Origin: UBA1046 sp012511325
GTDB lineage: Bacteria > Bacillota > Clostridia > Saccharofermentanales > DTU023
DNA length: 64,000 nt
Reading direction: 5' to 3'
Assembly (NCBI GenBank): GCA_050951925.1
Contig: JBMNJZ010000001.1
Coordinates: 1,054,001-1,118,000 of the forward strand
A program made the translations under genes and the position numbers. The notes beneath the pieces were generated by a model. That model was not told the DNA's origin, did not search any database, and saw nothing but the letters and a program-made list of their open reading frames with translations. Of this stretch, positions 54,901-62,602 are shown piece by piece (position 1 is the first letter of the stretch; each line of letters begins with the position of its first letter).

Positions 54901-55600
54901 GCCCCATTAACTTCTTTGCGAATTGTGCGGAAGTATAGTTGTGTAGTTTTGCTTCGGCTACAAAATGTTCATTTTCTTCAAGGTAGTCGCGGATTTGGAG
55001 AAATTTCTCCCTATAAAACTCGAAAAACTCCTTGGTTACGGCTTCGACGCTGAAAGCATTTTCTAGTTCATCCAAAGTAGGGTTTACATTATGCTTACCC
55101 AGAAAAATGAGAAGGCGAGAAATAGCTGTATGGCAGGGTTCACCCTTGCCGACAAGGAAAGAATATCGTCTCGCGGGGGTAATGCTTTCCTTAACTTGGT
55201 ATTTGCCTTTTTCGATCTGCATATTGTAATCAAGGCGGACAAACGACAAGCGCCAACGTGTGTCATCCGTAGTATAGTAAGCAACAAGTGCACCATCGGC
55301 ATTTGCATTTTCAATTAGTTTTTTAGCGTAGCTTCTTTGTGTGCTGCGAGAATTTTTTACATAATCATGTTTCTTGAGCTCGACAGATATAATGATAATC
55401 TTGTTTCCGCCAGGGCAAGTATAATTGCCCACATGAGTGCTGTTCTCTATGTGTGAGGAAAAGTTTGAATACTCTTTCCTTTTCGTGTTTGGGTCGACAA
55501 ACTGTATTCCATCAAGAATTTCAGTCATTAAGTCTACATAATTTTGAGTAGAATAAGTGTCCGTCAAGATTTGTTCTATCTTGTCAATTAATGCACTCAT
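51977..55600 (-). CDS. Eco57I/TaqI-type adenine methyltransferase with N-terminal nuclease-like region
   Basis: A 1207-residue restriction-modification protein. N-terminal region (about 1-200) has a PD-(D/E)xK-like stretch IIIISVELKKHD (about 68-79). The methyltransferase core carries GAFYTPREIVHYM (about 452), the SAM motif DPAVGSGAF (about 546) and the catalytic NPPYI (about 789), marking N6-adenine methylation. A TaqI-type specificity domain follows (from SWVILSPIEK, about 932, to the end). The 44-bp repeat covers codons about 986-1000. Start overlaps the helicase stop by ATGA. The single-chain nuclease-methylase-specificity plan is type IIG-like; BREX PglX is a related alternative, but no other BREX genes are present. 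Confidence 0.88.
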   Translation of the reverse strand: MSALIDKIEQILTDTYSTQNYVDLMTEILDGIQFVDPNTKRKEYSNFSSHIENSTHVGNYTCPGGNKIIIISVELKKHDYVKNSRSTQRSYAKKLIENANADGALVAYYTTDDTRWRLSFVRLDYNMQIEKGKYQVKESITPARRYSFLVGKGEPCHTAISRLLIFLGKHNVNPTLDELENAFSVEAVTKEFFEFYREKFLQIRDYLEENEHFVAEAKLHNYTSAQFAKKLMGQIVFLYFLQKKGWMGVSAWPLKMSAAKYKNAFYSRGTRSRELIPLVYEKIDEDCYHLNVKVLKNLNDEEATFLSTCVEGEPWGTGPHNFMRRLFEKSERESVNFFEKYLEPLFYNALNVNRGEQGYYPLLHCRIPFLSGGLFEPLDGYEWEHNNFDIPNELFSNKSTKEWQADGILDIFDRYNFTMSEDEPLEREVAIDPEMLGKVFENLLDVTDRKSKGAFYTPREIVHYMCQESLIIYLTRAMNVKEIAIRDFILAGDFMKDEDANVLNRAKDGDSYDLWISEELYFLGNDGSIVVDRMAELDHALQDVRIADPAVGSGAFALGMLNEIVRARQNITTYMDITQKIRDPIGASREIRYRRINERSAYRLKYETIRNCIFAVDIEPSAVDIAQLRLWLALVIDDEVNPDATSPIDGHRNPLPLPNLECNILCGDSLIDEFEGRKLINESALIGNLSRGKQTDLFQSAFDATLERLIVKQEELFQCEDSNKKAFLLDQIDDLRNNVIMTQLVGVTSPDGIERFKATQHLASKPYVLWQLDFVRVFRTKGGFDIVIGNPPYIQLQKALDEKSNKKLGDIYSSYGFKTFTKTGDIYCLFYEKGNMLLRPGGILSFITSNKWLRAAYGKSLRQYLANNTNPLYLIDFAGTKIFTSATVDVNILIFAKENNKGKTIACTASEECLHNLSVFVTQKAAMSDFFNRDSWVILSPIEKGILRKIEIAGERLSDWSININYGVKTGLNEAFILDGNKKRELISEDPKSAEIIRPIFRGRDIKRYEANFADLWLIVMHNGIKSESIPRIDADKYPAIKAHLDNYYTELAQRHDKGDTPYNLRNCAYMDDFSKQKIAWGNLCLSSQFALIEEEFFINAPSPMIVPGSKYLLAVLNSHLGDWYIRQLGVTRNGGYFEYKPMFVEQLPIPILTKEEEEPFNNAVDRLMYAKQNDLECETVNSKIDHMVYLLYGLNKEEVDYLESKK
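52599..52642 (-). repeat. 44-bp inverted repeat, right copy in the methyltransferase gene
   Basis: Perfect reverse complement of 51292-51335, in the specificity domain at codons about 986-1000. The reading frame is the same as in the cassette, so recombination between the copies keeps both frames open. The segment inverted would be about 1.26 kb between the repeats. Confidence 0.93.
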
Positions 55601-58600
55601 TTGCTTTCCTCGCTTTTTAGATAGCAGCTTAGAATCACTTGTTTTTCACCTTCAACCAGACTCTTGCCGGATGGCTGCTCATCAAGATAAGTCTGCGGAA
55701 TTAGATTCACAATATCATAATAAAGTTCCAATACATCCGTAGTAACAGCGCTCTTTCTTAACACATCTTTCGAAATCTTGGATGGCATCTCCCCATTTCC
55801 CCAACGCTTAATTAACAGTTCAAGGGTGTCCTCTTGGATGTCTGTTAGCCTTTTTTCGCTCTTTATAGCTTTTAGCAGCTTAATTACCTTAGCATCATTG
55901 CCAGTCACCATAGATTTTTCAGTGCTTGCTAATTCATCTGCAATGACCATGTCATCAAAAGCATTGTCATTAGTAGCAAGATGTCTATAGTAATCACTGC
56001 CAACCGTAATCTGCTTGTCTTCTGGCGAGGACTCGATGAAACCGATAGCATCCATAAAGGTCATTTGATTTGCAGTTCCTCCATCACAGGCAAAAAACGT
56101 TTTCAGCGCTCCCTTGCGGATGAAACTAATAGTTTTTGGTTTCGTAATGTCTATATGTTTCTTTCCAGCTTTGCACTTCCTAGGTAAACGCTTAATAGTT
56201 TCAAAAAGCTCAGGTTGATCATCCCTGATTTGTCGTATAAGAGTAAGATAAGCTAATTCTGGATTGGTACTTTCTTCCTCCGTATCTAAGTTGCTATTGA
56301 GGTCGTCAAATAGTTTTTTCGGAGAAACTTGTTCCTCATCAGATAAATACTTAATATCCTCGCCTAAGGTATCATGAAATGCTTGTAATTTTTCCAATAT
56401 CCGCACTTCCAGTGGAAGTTGTCTGCTACTCTGTGCAGTGGGGAAGAAGTTGTATACATATATGCGGTCAAAGGCAGTACCTACGCGGTTAATACGACCG
56501 ACACGCTGCATGATTCTGGTGGGATTCCATGGCAAATCATAATTGATAAGCACATTAGCTCTGTGAAGGTTAACACCTTCTGCTAACACATCAGTGGTAA
56601 TTAATAAGTCATATTTGTCGTTGTTGCTACCTTGATATTTTGGGTTGAAGCTATCCTCAATCTCTGATTTTATGGAAGCAGAGCTCTTGCTACTGTATTG
56701 AATTACACGGTCACCATACAAATCCGACAAGTTTTTGTACAGATATTCCGCAGTTTCAGTGGACTCAGTGAAAACTATGACCTTTTTCCCTTTAATAATT
56801 GGGTTATTTTTCAGGCTTATTTTAAACTCCGTTAGCTTTGGATCCCCTTTGATTTGTTTCCAGAGAGATTGCCACGTGCGTAATTGGGCTAGGTCGTTTC
56901 TAAGATCACGGATTAAAGAAACACAGAACTCGTTTGAATGAAACTTCAATAGCTCTCCCTGCTCAATCAAATAGAGTAGTTTTTCATCCTCTCCATTGTC
57001 CAGCATCTCATAGATATTTTTATTTTTTCCTATGTACATGACACCGCTGTCATACATGTCAATAAAACGTTGATAGGATTCAATAAAGCGCTCCAGTGTC
57101 TTCCTAAAGGCATAAAAACTGCTTTCAAGGCGCTTCACCAATATGCCTTTCATGAACCCGCCCATGTTTCTCTGACCGGTCATCATAGTTGAGTATTTCT
57201 TTTTATCCCTTAAATAAAGTAAAGGTGTATATCGAGAATATTTAAAATCCTTGATTTGCTCCATAGTTTCGGTGAAAGCCTCATCCGTCTGCTCATCAAA
57301 TGTATAGATGATTTTTTCGGGGCTTCCAACTTTTGGGAATGATAAGCCCTGCTTTTCTAGATCAGCAGTGTAATACTTAGTTATTTCGCTGCGGGTACGG
57401 CGAATCATGATTTCGCGCAAGAGTCTGTCTCGGATAATCTCAGAATTGTCTCGCAGCTGCTGTAAATATTCTGGTGTTCCCTTTTCGTATTTCCGTAAAG
57501 TAGACTCTAGACCACGGAAGAAACCTTCCAAGTTGCGAATACCATTGATGGTACCACTTTGCTTATGTTGAAAAAGATATAGTTGGTTTTCGATATCACT
57601 GGTGTAGTTATTAATAGGTGTTGCAGAAATCAGGATCACTTTTTTCCCGCGACAAATTTGGTGTAACTCTGTAAAACTCTCTGTATCACTATTGCGGAAG
57701 CGGTGAGCCTCATCCACAAATACATACTGGTATTTGCTAGTACCTTTGATATTGATATTGCTAAGCTTACCAAGAGATTCAACATCACAACGTGAAACAT
57801 CAAACTCTTGCAGAACGCTGCGCCAATAATCAATCAACACAGGTGGACAAATGATCAATTTATATGAATTCCTGTTGAAACTGTTGGCCAGCATGGCACA
57901 GATATATGTTTTACCGAGACCAACGACGTCTGAAATGAATACACCATTATATGCTTCAAGTTTCTGTCTGGCTTGTGTAACAGCATCAATTTGATATTGA
58001 AGGCGCATATAACCGTCCGGTAAAAGCGTGTTAAAATTTTCTTTGTCCGCATTTATCTCTTCTTTAAAGAATTCATATATTGTTTTCAGATATAACTGGT
58101 AGGGTGTGATGTCCCCGCGCATCCAAGTGTATTTTTCAACAGATTCAATGTACGTCTCGCGGATATCCACACTCTTCTCCCATAGGGCTTCGAAACGGTC
58201 TAGAGCAAACCTTACATCAGGGGCATCCTTTAGCTCTACATTGAATTCCAGGTTATTACGCAAGCCTGCCTCAGAAAAGTTGCTGGAGCCTGTAATAACA
58301 CTGCCAAAAGTATCGAACACTTTCTGTGGGTCTTTACGCATAATATAGACTTTTGAATGAATGGGTGCCTGAGTGTACATGCGCATTACCAGTTTGCCGG
58401 ACTTCAACCAGTCAATGAAGATGCGGACACCTTCTTCGACTGTCTCTGAGATTTCTGCTTGTTCAAACTCTCGTTCAATTTCACCTGAATAAATAGCATG
58501 GCCATTTTTGGCCGAGATAGCAGCGTAACCGATTTCATCATTCATTCTATCAATCAACTTTATGGTAAAACGGTCTACATTTAATCCCACTAGGATACGG

Positions 58601-58770
58601 ATTTTTTCAACGTCCTGCATAGACTCCCACATTCTAAAGAAGCCACTTGTGCGGAAATAACCAACAAGGATATCAAAAAACTGGGTATTGCTCTTTAAAA
58701 TGGCAGTGAATCTGGTATATAGATCTCGTTCGGGCTCATTTGTAAAAAATTTCAAGTCAGTTGCGCTCAT
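55597..58770 (-). CDS. PLD-nuclease / superfamily 2 helicase
   Basis: A 1057-residue protein. The N-terminal part (about 1-200) has a phospholipase D-type nuclease motif, HSKVYIM (about 138) followed by TGSSNFSEAGL. The helicase follows: Walker A VVGLGKTYI (about 283), VFVDEAHRF (about 352), LISATPINN (about 382), then TESTETAEYLYKNL, DVLAEGVNLHRA and QRVGRINRVG (about 756). This plan appears in restriction and defence operons, where the helicase moves on DNA and the PLD part may cut. It overlaps the methyltransferase gene by 4 bp (ATGA), so they probably work as a complex. It lacks other DISARM or BREX genes. AGGAG precedes the ATG. Confidence 0.88.
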   Translation of the reverse strand: MSATDLKFFTNEPERDLYTRFTAILKSNTQFFDILVGYFRTSGFFRMWESMQDVEKIRILVGLNVDRFTIKLIDRMNDEIGYAAISAKNGHAIYSGEIEREFEQAEISETVEEGVRIFIDWLKSGKLVMRMYTQAPIHSKVYIMRKDPQKVFDTFGSVITGSSNFSEAGLRNNLEFNVELKDAPDVRFALDRFEALWEKSVDIRETYIESVEKYTWMRGDITPYQLYLKTIYEFFKEEINADKENFNTLLPDGYMRLQYQIDAVTQARQKLEAYNGVFISDVVGLGKTYICAMLANSFNRNSYKLIICPPVLIDYWRSVLQEFDVSRCDVESLGKLSNINIKGTSKYQYVFVDEAHRFRNSDTESFTELHQICRGKKVILISATPINNYTSDIENQLYLFQHKQSGTINGIRNLEGFFRGLESTLRKYEKGTPEYLQQLRDNSEIIRDRLLREIMIRRTRSEITKYYTADLEKQGLSFPKVGSPEKIIYTFDEQTDEAFTETMEQIKDFKYSRYTPLLYLRDKKKYSTMMTGQRNMGGFMKGILVKRLESSFYAFRKTLERFIESYQRFIDMYDSGVMYIGKNKNIYEMLDNGEDEKLLYLIEQGELLKFHSNEFCVSLIRDLRNDLAQLRTWQSLWKQIKGDPKLTEFKISLKNNPIIKGKKVIVFTESTETAEYLYKNLSDLYGDRVIQYSSKSSASIKSEIEDSFNPKYQGSNNDKYDLLITTDVLAEGVNLHRANVLINYDLPWNPTRIMQRVGRINRVGTAFDRIYVYNFFPTAQSSRQLPLEVRILEKLQAFHDTLGEDIKYLSDEEQVSPKKLFDDLNSNLDTEEESTNPELAYLTLIRQIRDDQPELFETIKRLPRKCKAGKKHIDITKPKTISFIRKGALKTFFACDGGTANQMTFMDAIGFIESSPEDKQITVGSDYYRHLATNDNAFDDMVIADELASTEKSMVTGNDAKVIKLLKAIKSEKRLTDIQEDTLELLIKRWGNGEMPSKISKDVLRKSAVTTDVLELYYDIVNLIPQTYLDEQPSGKSLVEGEKQVILSCYLKSEESK

Positions 58771-58781
58771 GAATGAATCTC

Positions 58782-58934
58782 CTATACTTTAACGTGCTTA
58801 ATTATGTTGCCATAATCAGCATCGAGCACATCACAGATTTTGCCAAGAAGAGAAAGGTAGAACCCGATCATCTTTAATACATCCTCATCATAGCTTTCAG
58901 AGAGATGGCAAATCTTTTGCGCAAGCCCACATGC
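58782..58934 (-). pseudogene. Possible 3' remnant of a gene upstream of the helicase
   Basis: An open stretch of 50 codons whose stop is 12 bp before the helicase ATG. The translation is protein-like (CGLAQKICHLSESYDED, MIGFYLSLLGKICDVLDADY) and has no start codon until an ATG at 58871, which would leave 29 residues. Just upstream are stop codons and, on the minus strand, an extended -10 (58969-58977). I take it as the end of a deleted first gene of the operon, or a very small protein. Family not recognised. Confidence 0.4.
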
Positions 58935-58968
58935 TTATTATTCTGTCAATAAAGAATACTTAGAACTT

Positions 58969-58977
58969 ATTATAACA
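58969..58977 (-). promoter_or_regulatory. Extended -10 promoter of the helicase-methyltransferase operon
   Basis: On the minus strand TGTTATAAT is a perfect extended -10, about 200 bp before the helicase start. No good -35 is visible. The space from 58978 to 59019 holds nothing else that I can support. Confidence 0.5.
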
Positions 58978-59019
58978 AATGCTCATTGCCTGCGCTCCTA
59001 TTCAGAGAGCAACTTCGTA

Positions 59020-59050
59020 TTGAACATTTCATCTACTGCACATATATAAT
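59020..59050 (+). promoter_or_regulatory. HNH endonuclease gene promoter
   Basis: TTGAAC (59020-59025) with TATATA at 59043-59048 (17-bp spacer), overlapping a TATAAT at 59045-59050 (19 bp). AAAAAGGGG then precedes the start at 59086. Confidence 0.6.
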
Positions 59051-59085
59051 AATATTGCATTTATTTTCAAAAAGGGGTTATCCAA

Positions 59086-59913
59086 ATGAATAGTTTTGTT
59101 ACATTGACTGTAGGTGAGACCTATACCAATCAAGATATTATTGAGATGTTTAAGTGTGGGAATATGGGAGGAATGCGAAGATCTCTTACTACAAATTCCC
59201 TAGTTATTGTAAGTGACCATACAAAGGAACTTTATGATGATAAGTGGGTTGATGATGTTTTGCATTATACAGGTATGGGTAAAAAAGGTGATCAAACATT
59301 AAGTAATCAAAACAAGACATTAGCCGAATCAAATGAATCCAACATTAAAGTGCATCTATTTGAAGTTTTGAAACCAACAGAATATATCTATCGAGGTGAA
59401 GTCGCTCTTGTTTCTGAACCATATCGGGAAAATCAAAAAGATGAAGATGGTAATGAAAGATCTGTCTTGATGTTCCCCTTAGGCTTAGTAAAAGAAGGTA
59501 AACCTATTGATGCTGATCTGATCAAAGGCCTACAAGAAAAAAAGGATTATAAAGCTAGTAGAGCCTCTGATGACCAAGTTCTTCAGAAAGCAATAGAAAA
59601 CCAAAGTGAAATTGTGTCACGTAGAGAGGTATTTAGCACAGTATGCCTGCGTGATGCTTATGTTTCAGAGTACGCAAAACGAAGAGCGAATGGACATTGC
59701 CAATTGTGCGAACAGCCTGCGCCATTTCTGAATAATGATGGTAAGCCGTATCTAGAAACCCATCATATTGATTGGATTTCTCAAGGTGGTTCAGACACTA
59801 TCAATAATACTGTTGCATTATGCCCCAATTGCCACAGAAAAATGCATGTCTTAAATCATGAAGAGGATAAGCAGTATTTGCTTAATAAAATTAATACTGA
59901 AGTCAACGATTAA
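59086..59913 (+). CDS. HNH endonuclease with SRA/YDG-like head domain
   Basis: A 275-residue protein. Residues about 20-150 look like an SRA/YDG-type modified-base reader (SLTTNSLVIVSDHTKELYDD, HYTGMGKKGDQTL, NKTLAES, VHLFEV). The C-terminal HNH nuclease has zinc pairs CQLC and CPNC and the core ETHHIDWISQGGSDTINN. This plan is that of modification-dependent (type IV) restriction enzymes such as ScoMcrA or TagI relatives; the modified base recognised is not predictable. It faces away from the helicase operon, sharing its upstream space, and has the same AT-rich composition, suggesting it came with the island. Confidence 0.8.
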   Translation: MNSFVTLTVGETYTNQDIIEMFKCGNMGGMRRSLTTNSLVIVSDHTKELYDDKWVDDVLHYTGMGKKGDQTLSNQNKTLAESNESNIKVHLFEVLKPTEYIYRGEVALVSEPYRENQKDEDGNERSVLMFPLGLVKEGKPIDADLIKGLQEKKDYKASRASDDQVLQKAIENQSEIVSRREVFSTVCLRDAYVSEYAKRRANGHCQLCEQPAPFLNNDGKPYLETHHIDWISQGGSDTINNTVALCPNCHRKMHVLNHEEDKQYLLNKINTEVND

Positions 59914-59965
59914 AGTATGTACTTTGCAAGGCAGACTAACTTTTTGAAAGGTGGTGGCTGAAAAA

Positions 59966-60793
59966 ATGCTGATAAAAACTTTAGTGGAGGATACAACGGC
60001 AGCTGAGGATTTTGGCTGTGAGCATGGTCTTAGCCTGTATATAGAGACAAAGGCAAATAAAATACTGTTTGATGTGGGCGCAAGCGGATTATTTCTCCGC
60101 AATGCGGAAAAGCTGGATGTAAATATCGCGGATATTGATTTTCTGATAATCTCCCACGGGCATTATGATCACGGCGGAGGGCTTAAAACATTTTTCACGG
60201 AAAATACCAAGGCCAAGGTGTTTATGCATGAGCTTGCCTTCGGCAAATACTATGCTGTACGCGCCAATGATGAATTAGAGTATATAGGCATTGATGAGAA
60301 TCTGAGACGAAACAAACGGATCGTGCCTACTTCAGACAGCTTTCTGATCAGCGAGGGCATACAAATATTCTCGGATGTAGCTCAAAAAGAGCCGCGCCCA
60401 AAATCAAACAGAGGTTTACTCAAAGAGCATCAGGGAGAATTGATAGCGGATACCTTTGACCATGAGCAAAATCTCGTTGTCGAGGAGGAGGGAAAGTTTC
60501 TCTTAATAACAGGCTGCGCCCATAATGGCATTGTCAATATTCTTGAGCATTTTCATTCGCTCAAAGGACATATGCCCGATTATGTGATCGGCGGCTTTCA
60601 TCTGGCCGGCCATTCGGGTGGCAGCGAAGACTTGGCAGTGATAGATAGGATTGGCGGGTATCTCTTGAGTACAAAGGCGAAATTTTATACCGGCCATTGC
60701 ACGGGCATAGAGCCTTATCAAAGGCTGAAAGCTATCATGGGCGATCGAATAGATTATCTGTCAACCGGCAGTGTGATCACAATCTTTCTATAA
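59966..60793 (+). CDS. MBL-fold metallo-hydrolase, MptA/cyclic phosphodiesterase-like group
   Basis: A 275-residue metallo-beta-lactamase-fold protein of the group annotated near dihydropterin-aminobenzene-phosphate synthase. Metal ligands: ISHGHYDHGGGL, GCAHNGIVN, GGFHLAGHSGG and FYTGHCTG near the end. In bacteria the natural substrate is uncertain. ATG 59966 is preferred, with AAAGGTGG upstream; the frame is open 5 codons further. It returns to the backbone base composition and marks the right edge of the island. Confidence 0.85.
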   Translation: MLIKTLVEDTTAAEDFGCEHGLSLYIETKANKILFDVGASGLFLRNAEKLDVNIADIDFLIISHGHYDHGGGLKTFFTENTKAKVFMHELAFGKYYAVRANDELEYIGIDENLRRNKRIVPTSDSFLISEGIQIFSDVAQKEPRPKSNRGLLKEHQGELIADTFDHEQNLVVEEEGKFLLITGCAHNGIVNILEHFHSLKGHMPDYVIGGFHLAGHSGGSEDLAVIDRIGGYLLSTKAKFYTGHCTGIEPYQRLKAIMGDRIDYLSTGSVITIFL

Positions 60794-60808
60794 ATCAGCG
60801 TATTCGTA

Positions 60809-60838
60809 TTGCTGGAAGAAGCTTATATTTGCTAGAAT
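60809..60838 (+). promoter_or_regulatory. Promoter of the Gln/Tyr-rich membrane protein gene
   Basis: TTGCTG, 18-bp spacer, TAGAAT with an extended TG (TGCTAGAAT), 44 bp before the start codon. Confidence 0.6.
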
Positions 60839-60882
60839 GCTCTATAGAAGCCTGATGATATGACTTTAGAAAGAGGTGTTTT

Positions 60883-61782
60883 ATGAGCGATCAGCAATAT
60901 GGCCAGCAACCTGGTAATTATGGTCAACAGGGCTATTATGACCCGCAGACCGGCCAATATGTACAACAACAGTATGGACAACAACAGGGATATTATGATC
61001 CGCAGACGGGTCAGTATTATCAGCAGCAAGCTGCATATAGCCAGCAGGGTCAGTATTGGCAGCAGCCGGCAACAAGTCAACCGCAGTATCAGCAAGCAGG
61101 AGCATCAGGTAATGCAGCGCTAAAAGTTCTAGCAGTTATTACCCTGCTTTTTGGTATCGCTTTCCTGGTATTTTATATCGTTACTATGTTTACGGGACCA
61201 CGGTATAAAGACGTATTCAAAAGCATTGGCAGCTCCTTCGATAGCTCAACTTCTCTCGGCCTCTATACCATTGCCCATCTTTTGAAAATAATTACTTTCT
61301 TTGTTTGTGCGCTTTTGTTCATTGGAACCGGAATTTCTGCTCTGGTAGGCTCCGTCCGATCTCAAAAGCTTAAGACAGCTAAGTCTTTTGCGGCAGCAGC
61401 GACTGTTGCCCAAGTGTTTGCCTTTATTTTTTCTCTGGCTGTCTTATTGCTTGCATTGTTTGGCACGCTGACCTCTTTCTTTGGCGATAGTATAAAAATC
61501 TGGACAGCTTATGAAGGAACACCAATGCGGACCTATATTATTGTTGAGCTGGCAGCTCTGGCTTTGCTTGGATTGATCTTCATCCTTATTTTGAAGAGCG
61601 TGCTGAAGAAAGCTAAGGCAAGCGGTACGACAGCGCAGCAGCAGCCATACTATGGTTCTCAGTACTACCAGCAGCCCCAGACCTACGGTGCGCAACAGCA
61701 GTACTATGATCCGCAGACGCAATATACCGGGCAGACTTATCAGGGGTCGGAGACAGGATATTATCCCGATAATCAACAATAG
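60883..61782 (+). CDS. Membrane protein with Gln/Tyr-rich repeat tails
   Basis: A 299-residue protein of unknown function. The N-terminal 75 residues are low-complexity, rich in Gln, Tyr and Gly, with the unit YYDPQTGQY repeated exactly. Four membrane helices follow (about 84-106, 127-152, 168-195, 217-240). The C-terminal 50 residues return to Gln/Tyr-rich text with YYDPQTQY. Both tails face the cytoplasm if four helices are right. Similar DPQTGQ-rich tails occur in small membrane proteins of Gram-positives, but I know no function. GAGGTG precedes the ATG. It ends in a strong terminator. Confidence 0.75.
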   Translation: MSDQQYGQQPGNYGQQGYYDPQTGQYVQQQYGQQQGYYDPQTGQYYQQQAAYSQQGQYWQQPATSQPQYQQAGASGNAALKVLAVITLLFGIAFLVFYIVTMFTGPRYKDVFKSIGSSFDSSTSLGLYTIAHLLKIITFFVCALLFIGTGISALVGSVRSQKLKTAKSFAAAATVAQVFAFIFSLAVLLLALFGTLTSFFGDSIKIWTAYEGTPMRTYIIVELAALALLGLIFILILKSVLKKAKASGTTAQQQPYYGSQYYQQPQTYGAQQQYYDPQTQYTGQTYQGSETGYYPDNQQ

Positions 61783-61810
61783 AAGATCGAGTGGCATAGA
61801 CTATAATATA

Positions 61811-61840
61811 ATCCCCCGTCTGAGCAGACGGGGGATTTTT
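61811..61840 (+). terminator. Terminator between the Gln/Tyr-rich gene and tdk
   Basis: A near-perfect palindrome ATCCCCCGTCTG/CAGACGGGGGAT with two loop bases and a run of five T on the plus strand. tdk ends 22 bp further, so it may also stop tdk transcription from the other side. Confidence 0.92.
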
Positions 61841-61861
61841 CTTTATGGCATTTTCAGATAA

Positions 61862-62452
61862 TTAAGTTTGGGCTTTGTTTAGTTCGCGCTCGTAGCATTG
61901 GCCGCACAGCGATTCATAGCTGACTTCGTCTTCGCCATCGATAGCAATTTGCTCACCGCTGAAGACAAATTTGCCATTGACCATGCGACCGTTGAAAATA
62001 GCCTTGCGCCCGCAACGGCAAATTGTTTTCAGTTCCTCGATGGAATGCGCCAGCAGTAAGAGACGGATACTGCCCGGGAAGCCTTCGCGGCGGAAATCGA
62101 CTCTCAGTCCGTAGCAGATCACCGGGATATCATCCAGGACTGCCACATCAAGTAATTGTTTTACTTGTTCGGCGGAAAGAAACTGAGCCTCATCGACCAG
62201 GACACAAGATATGGCGCGACGCCGGTTGAAATCATTGACAATGTCCCGGACATTATCCTCCGCGGTTACCAGGGCATCGACTTTGCGTTCTATGCCCAGG
62301 CGGCTGACAACTACATCTCTGCCCTTGGTATCGGAGCTCGGTTTCAGGAGAACGATATCCATTCCGCGCTCTTCATAGTTAAAAGCTACCTGCATCAGGG
62401 CTGTCGTCTTACCGGAATTCATTGCGCCGTAGCGGAAATATAGTTTTGCCAT
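61862..62452 (-). CDS. tdk: Thymidine kinase
   Basis: A 196-residue type II thymidine kinase of the dTMP salvage pathway. Walker A GAMNSGKTTALMQ (about 9-21), lasso-type Walker B CVLVDEAQFL, catalytic text RREGFPGS, and zinc ligands CRCGRKAIFNG and CGQCYERE. The length is usual. GGGAAAGCA lies before the ATG. Convergent with the Gln/Tyr-rich gene, divergent from dus with a 150-bp gap. Confidence 0.96.
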   Translation of the reverse strand: MAKLYFRYGAMNSGKTTALMQVAFNYEERGMDIVLLKPSSDTKGRDVVVSRLGIERKVDALVTAEDNVRDIVNDFNRRRAISCVLVDEAQFLSAEQVKQLLDVAVLDDIPVICYGLRVDFRREGFPGSIRLLLLAHSIEELKTICRCGRKAIFNGRMVNGKFVFSGEQIAIDGEDEVSYESLCGQCYERELNKAQT

Positions 62453-62590
62453 TGCTTTCCCTCTGCCTGCATGAACAATCCAAAGTATTATTTGTTTAAA
62501 TTCTAGCCTATCAGCTTACTGAAATACAAATTAGATTGAAACTGCTCTTGAATTGCTGTTGTCCAATGTTCAAATTGATCCGGCGGCGGT

Positions 62591-62596
62591 TATAAT
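62591..62596 (+). promoter_or_regulatory. -10 box very close to dus
   Basis: A perfect TATAAT ends 6 bp before the dus ATG at 62603, with TTCAAA 16 bp upstream as a possible -35. Transcription would begin at or next to the start codon. Confidence 0.5.
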
Positions 62597-62602
62597 GGGT
62601 CT

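Noticed and set aside
51977..58770. Complete BREX or DISARM system
   Set aside because: No brxA/B/C, pglZ, drmA or drmB genes are present; only the methylase and a PLD-helicase are.
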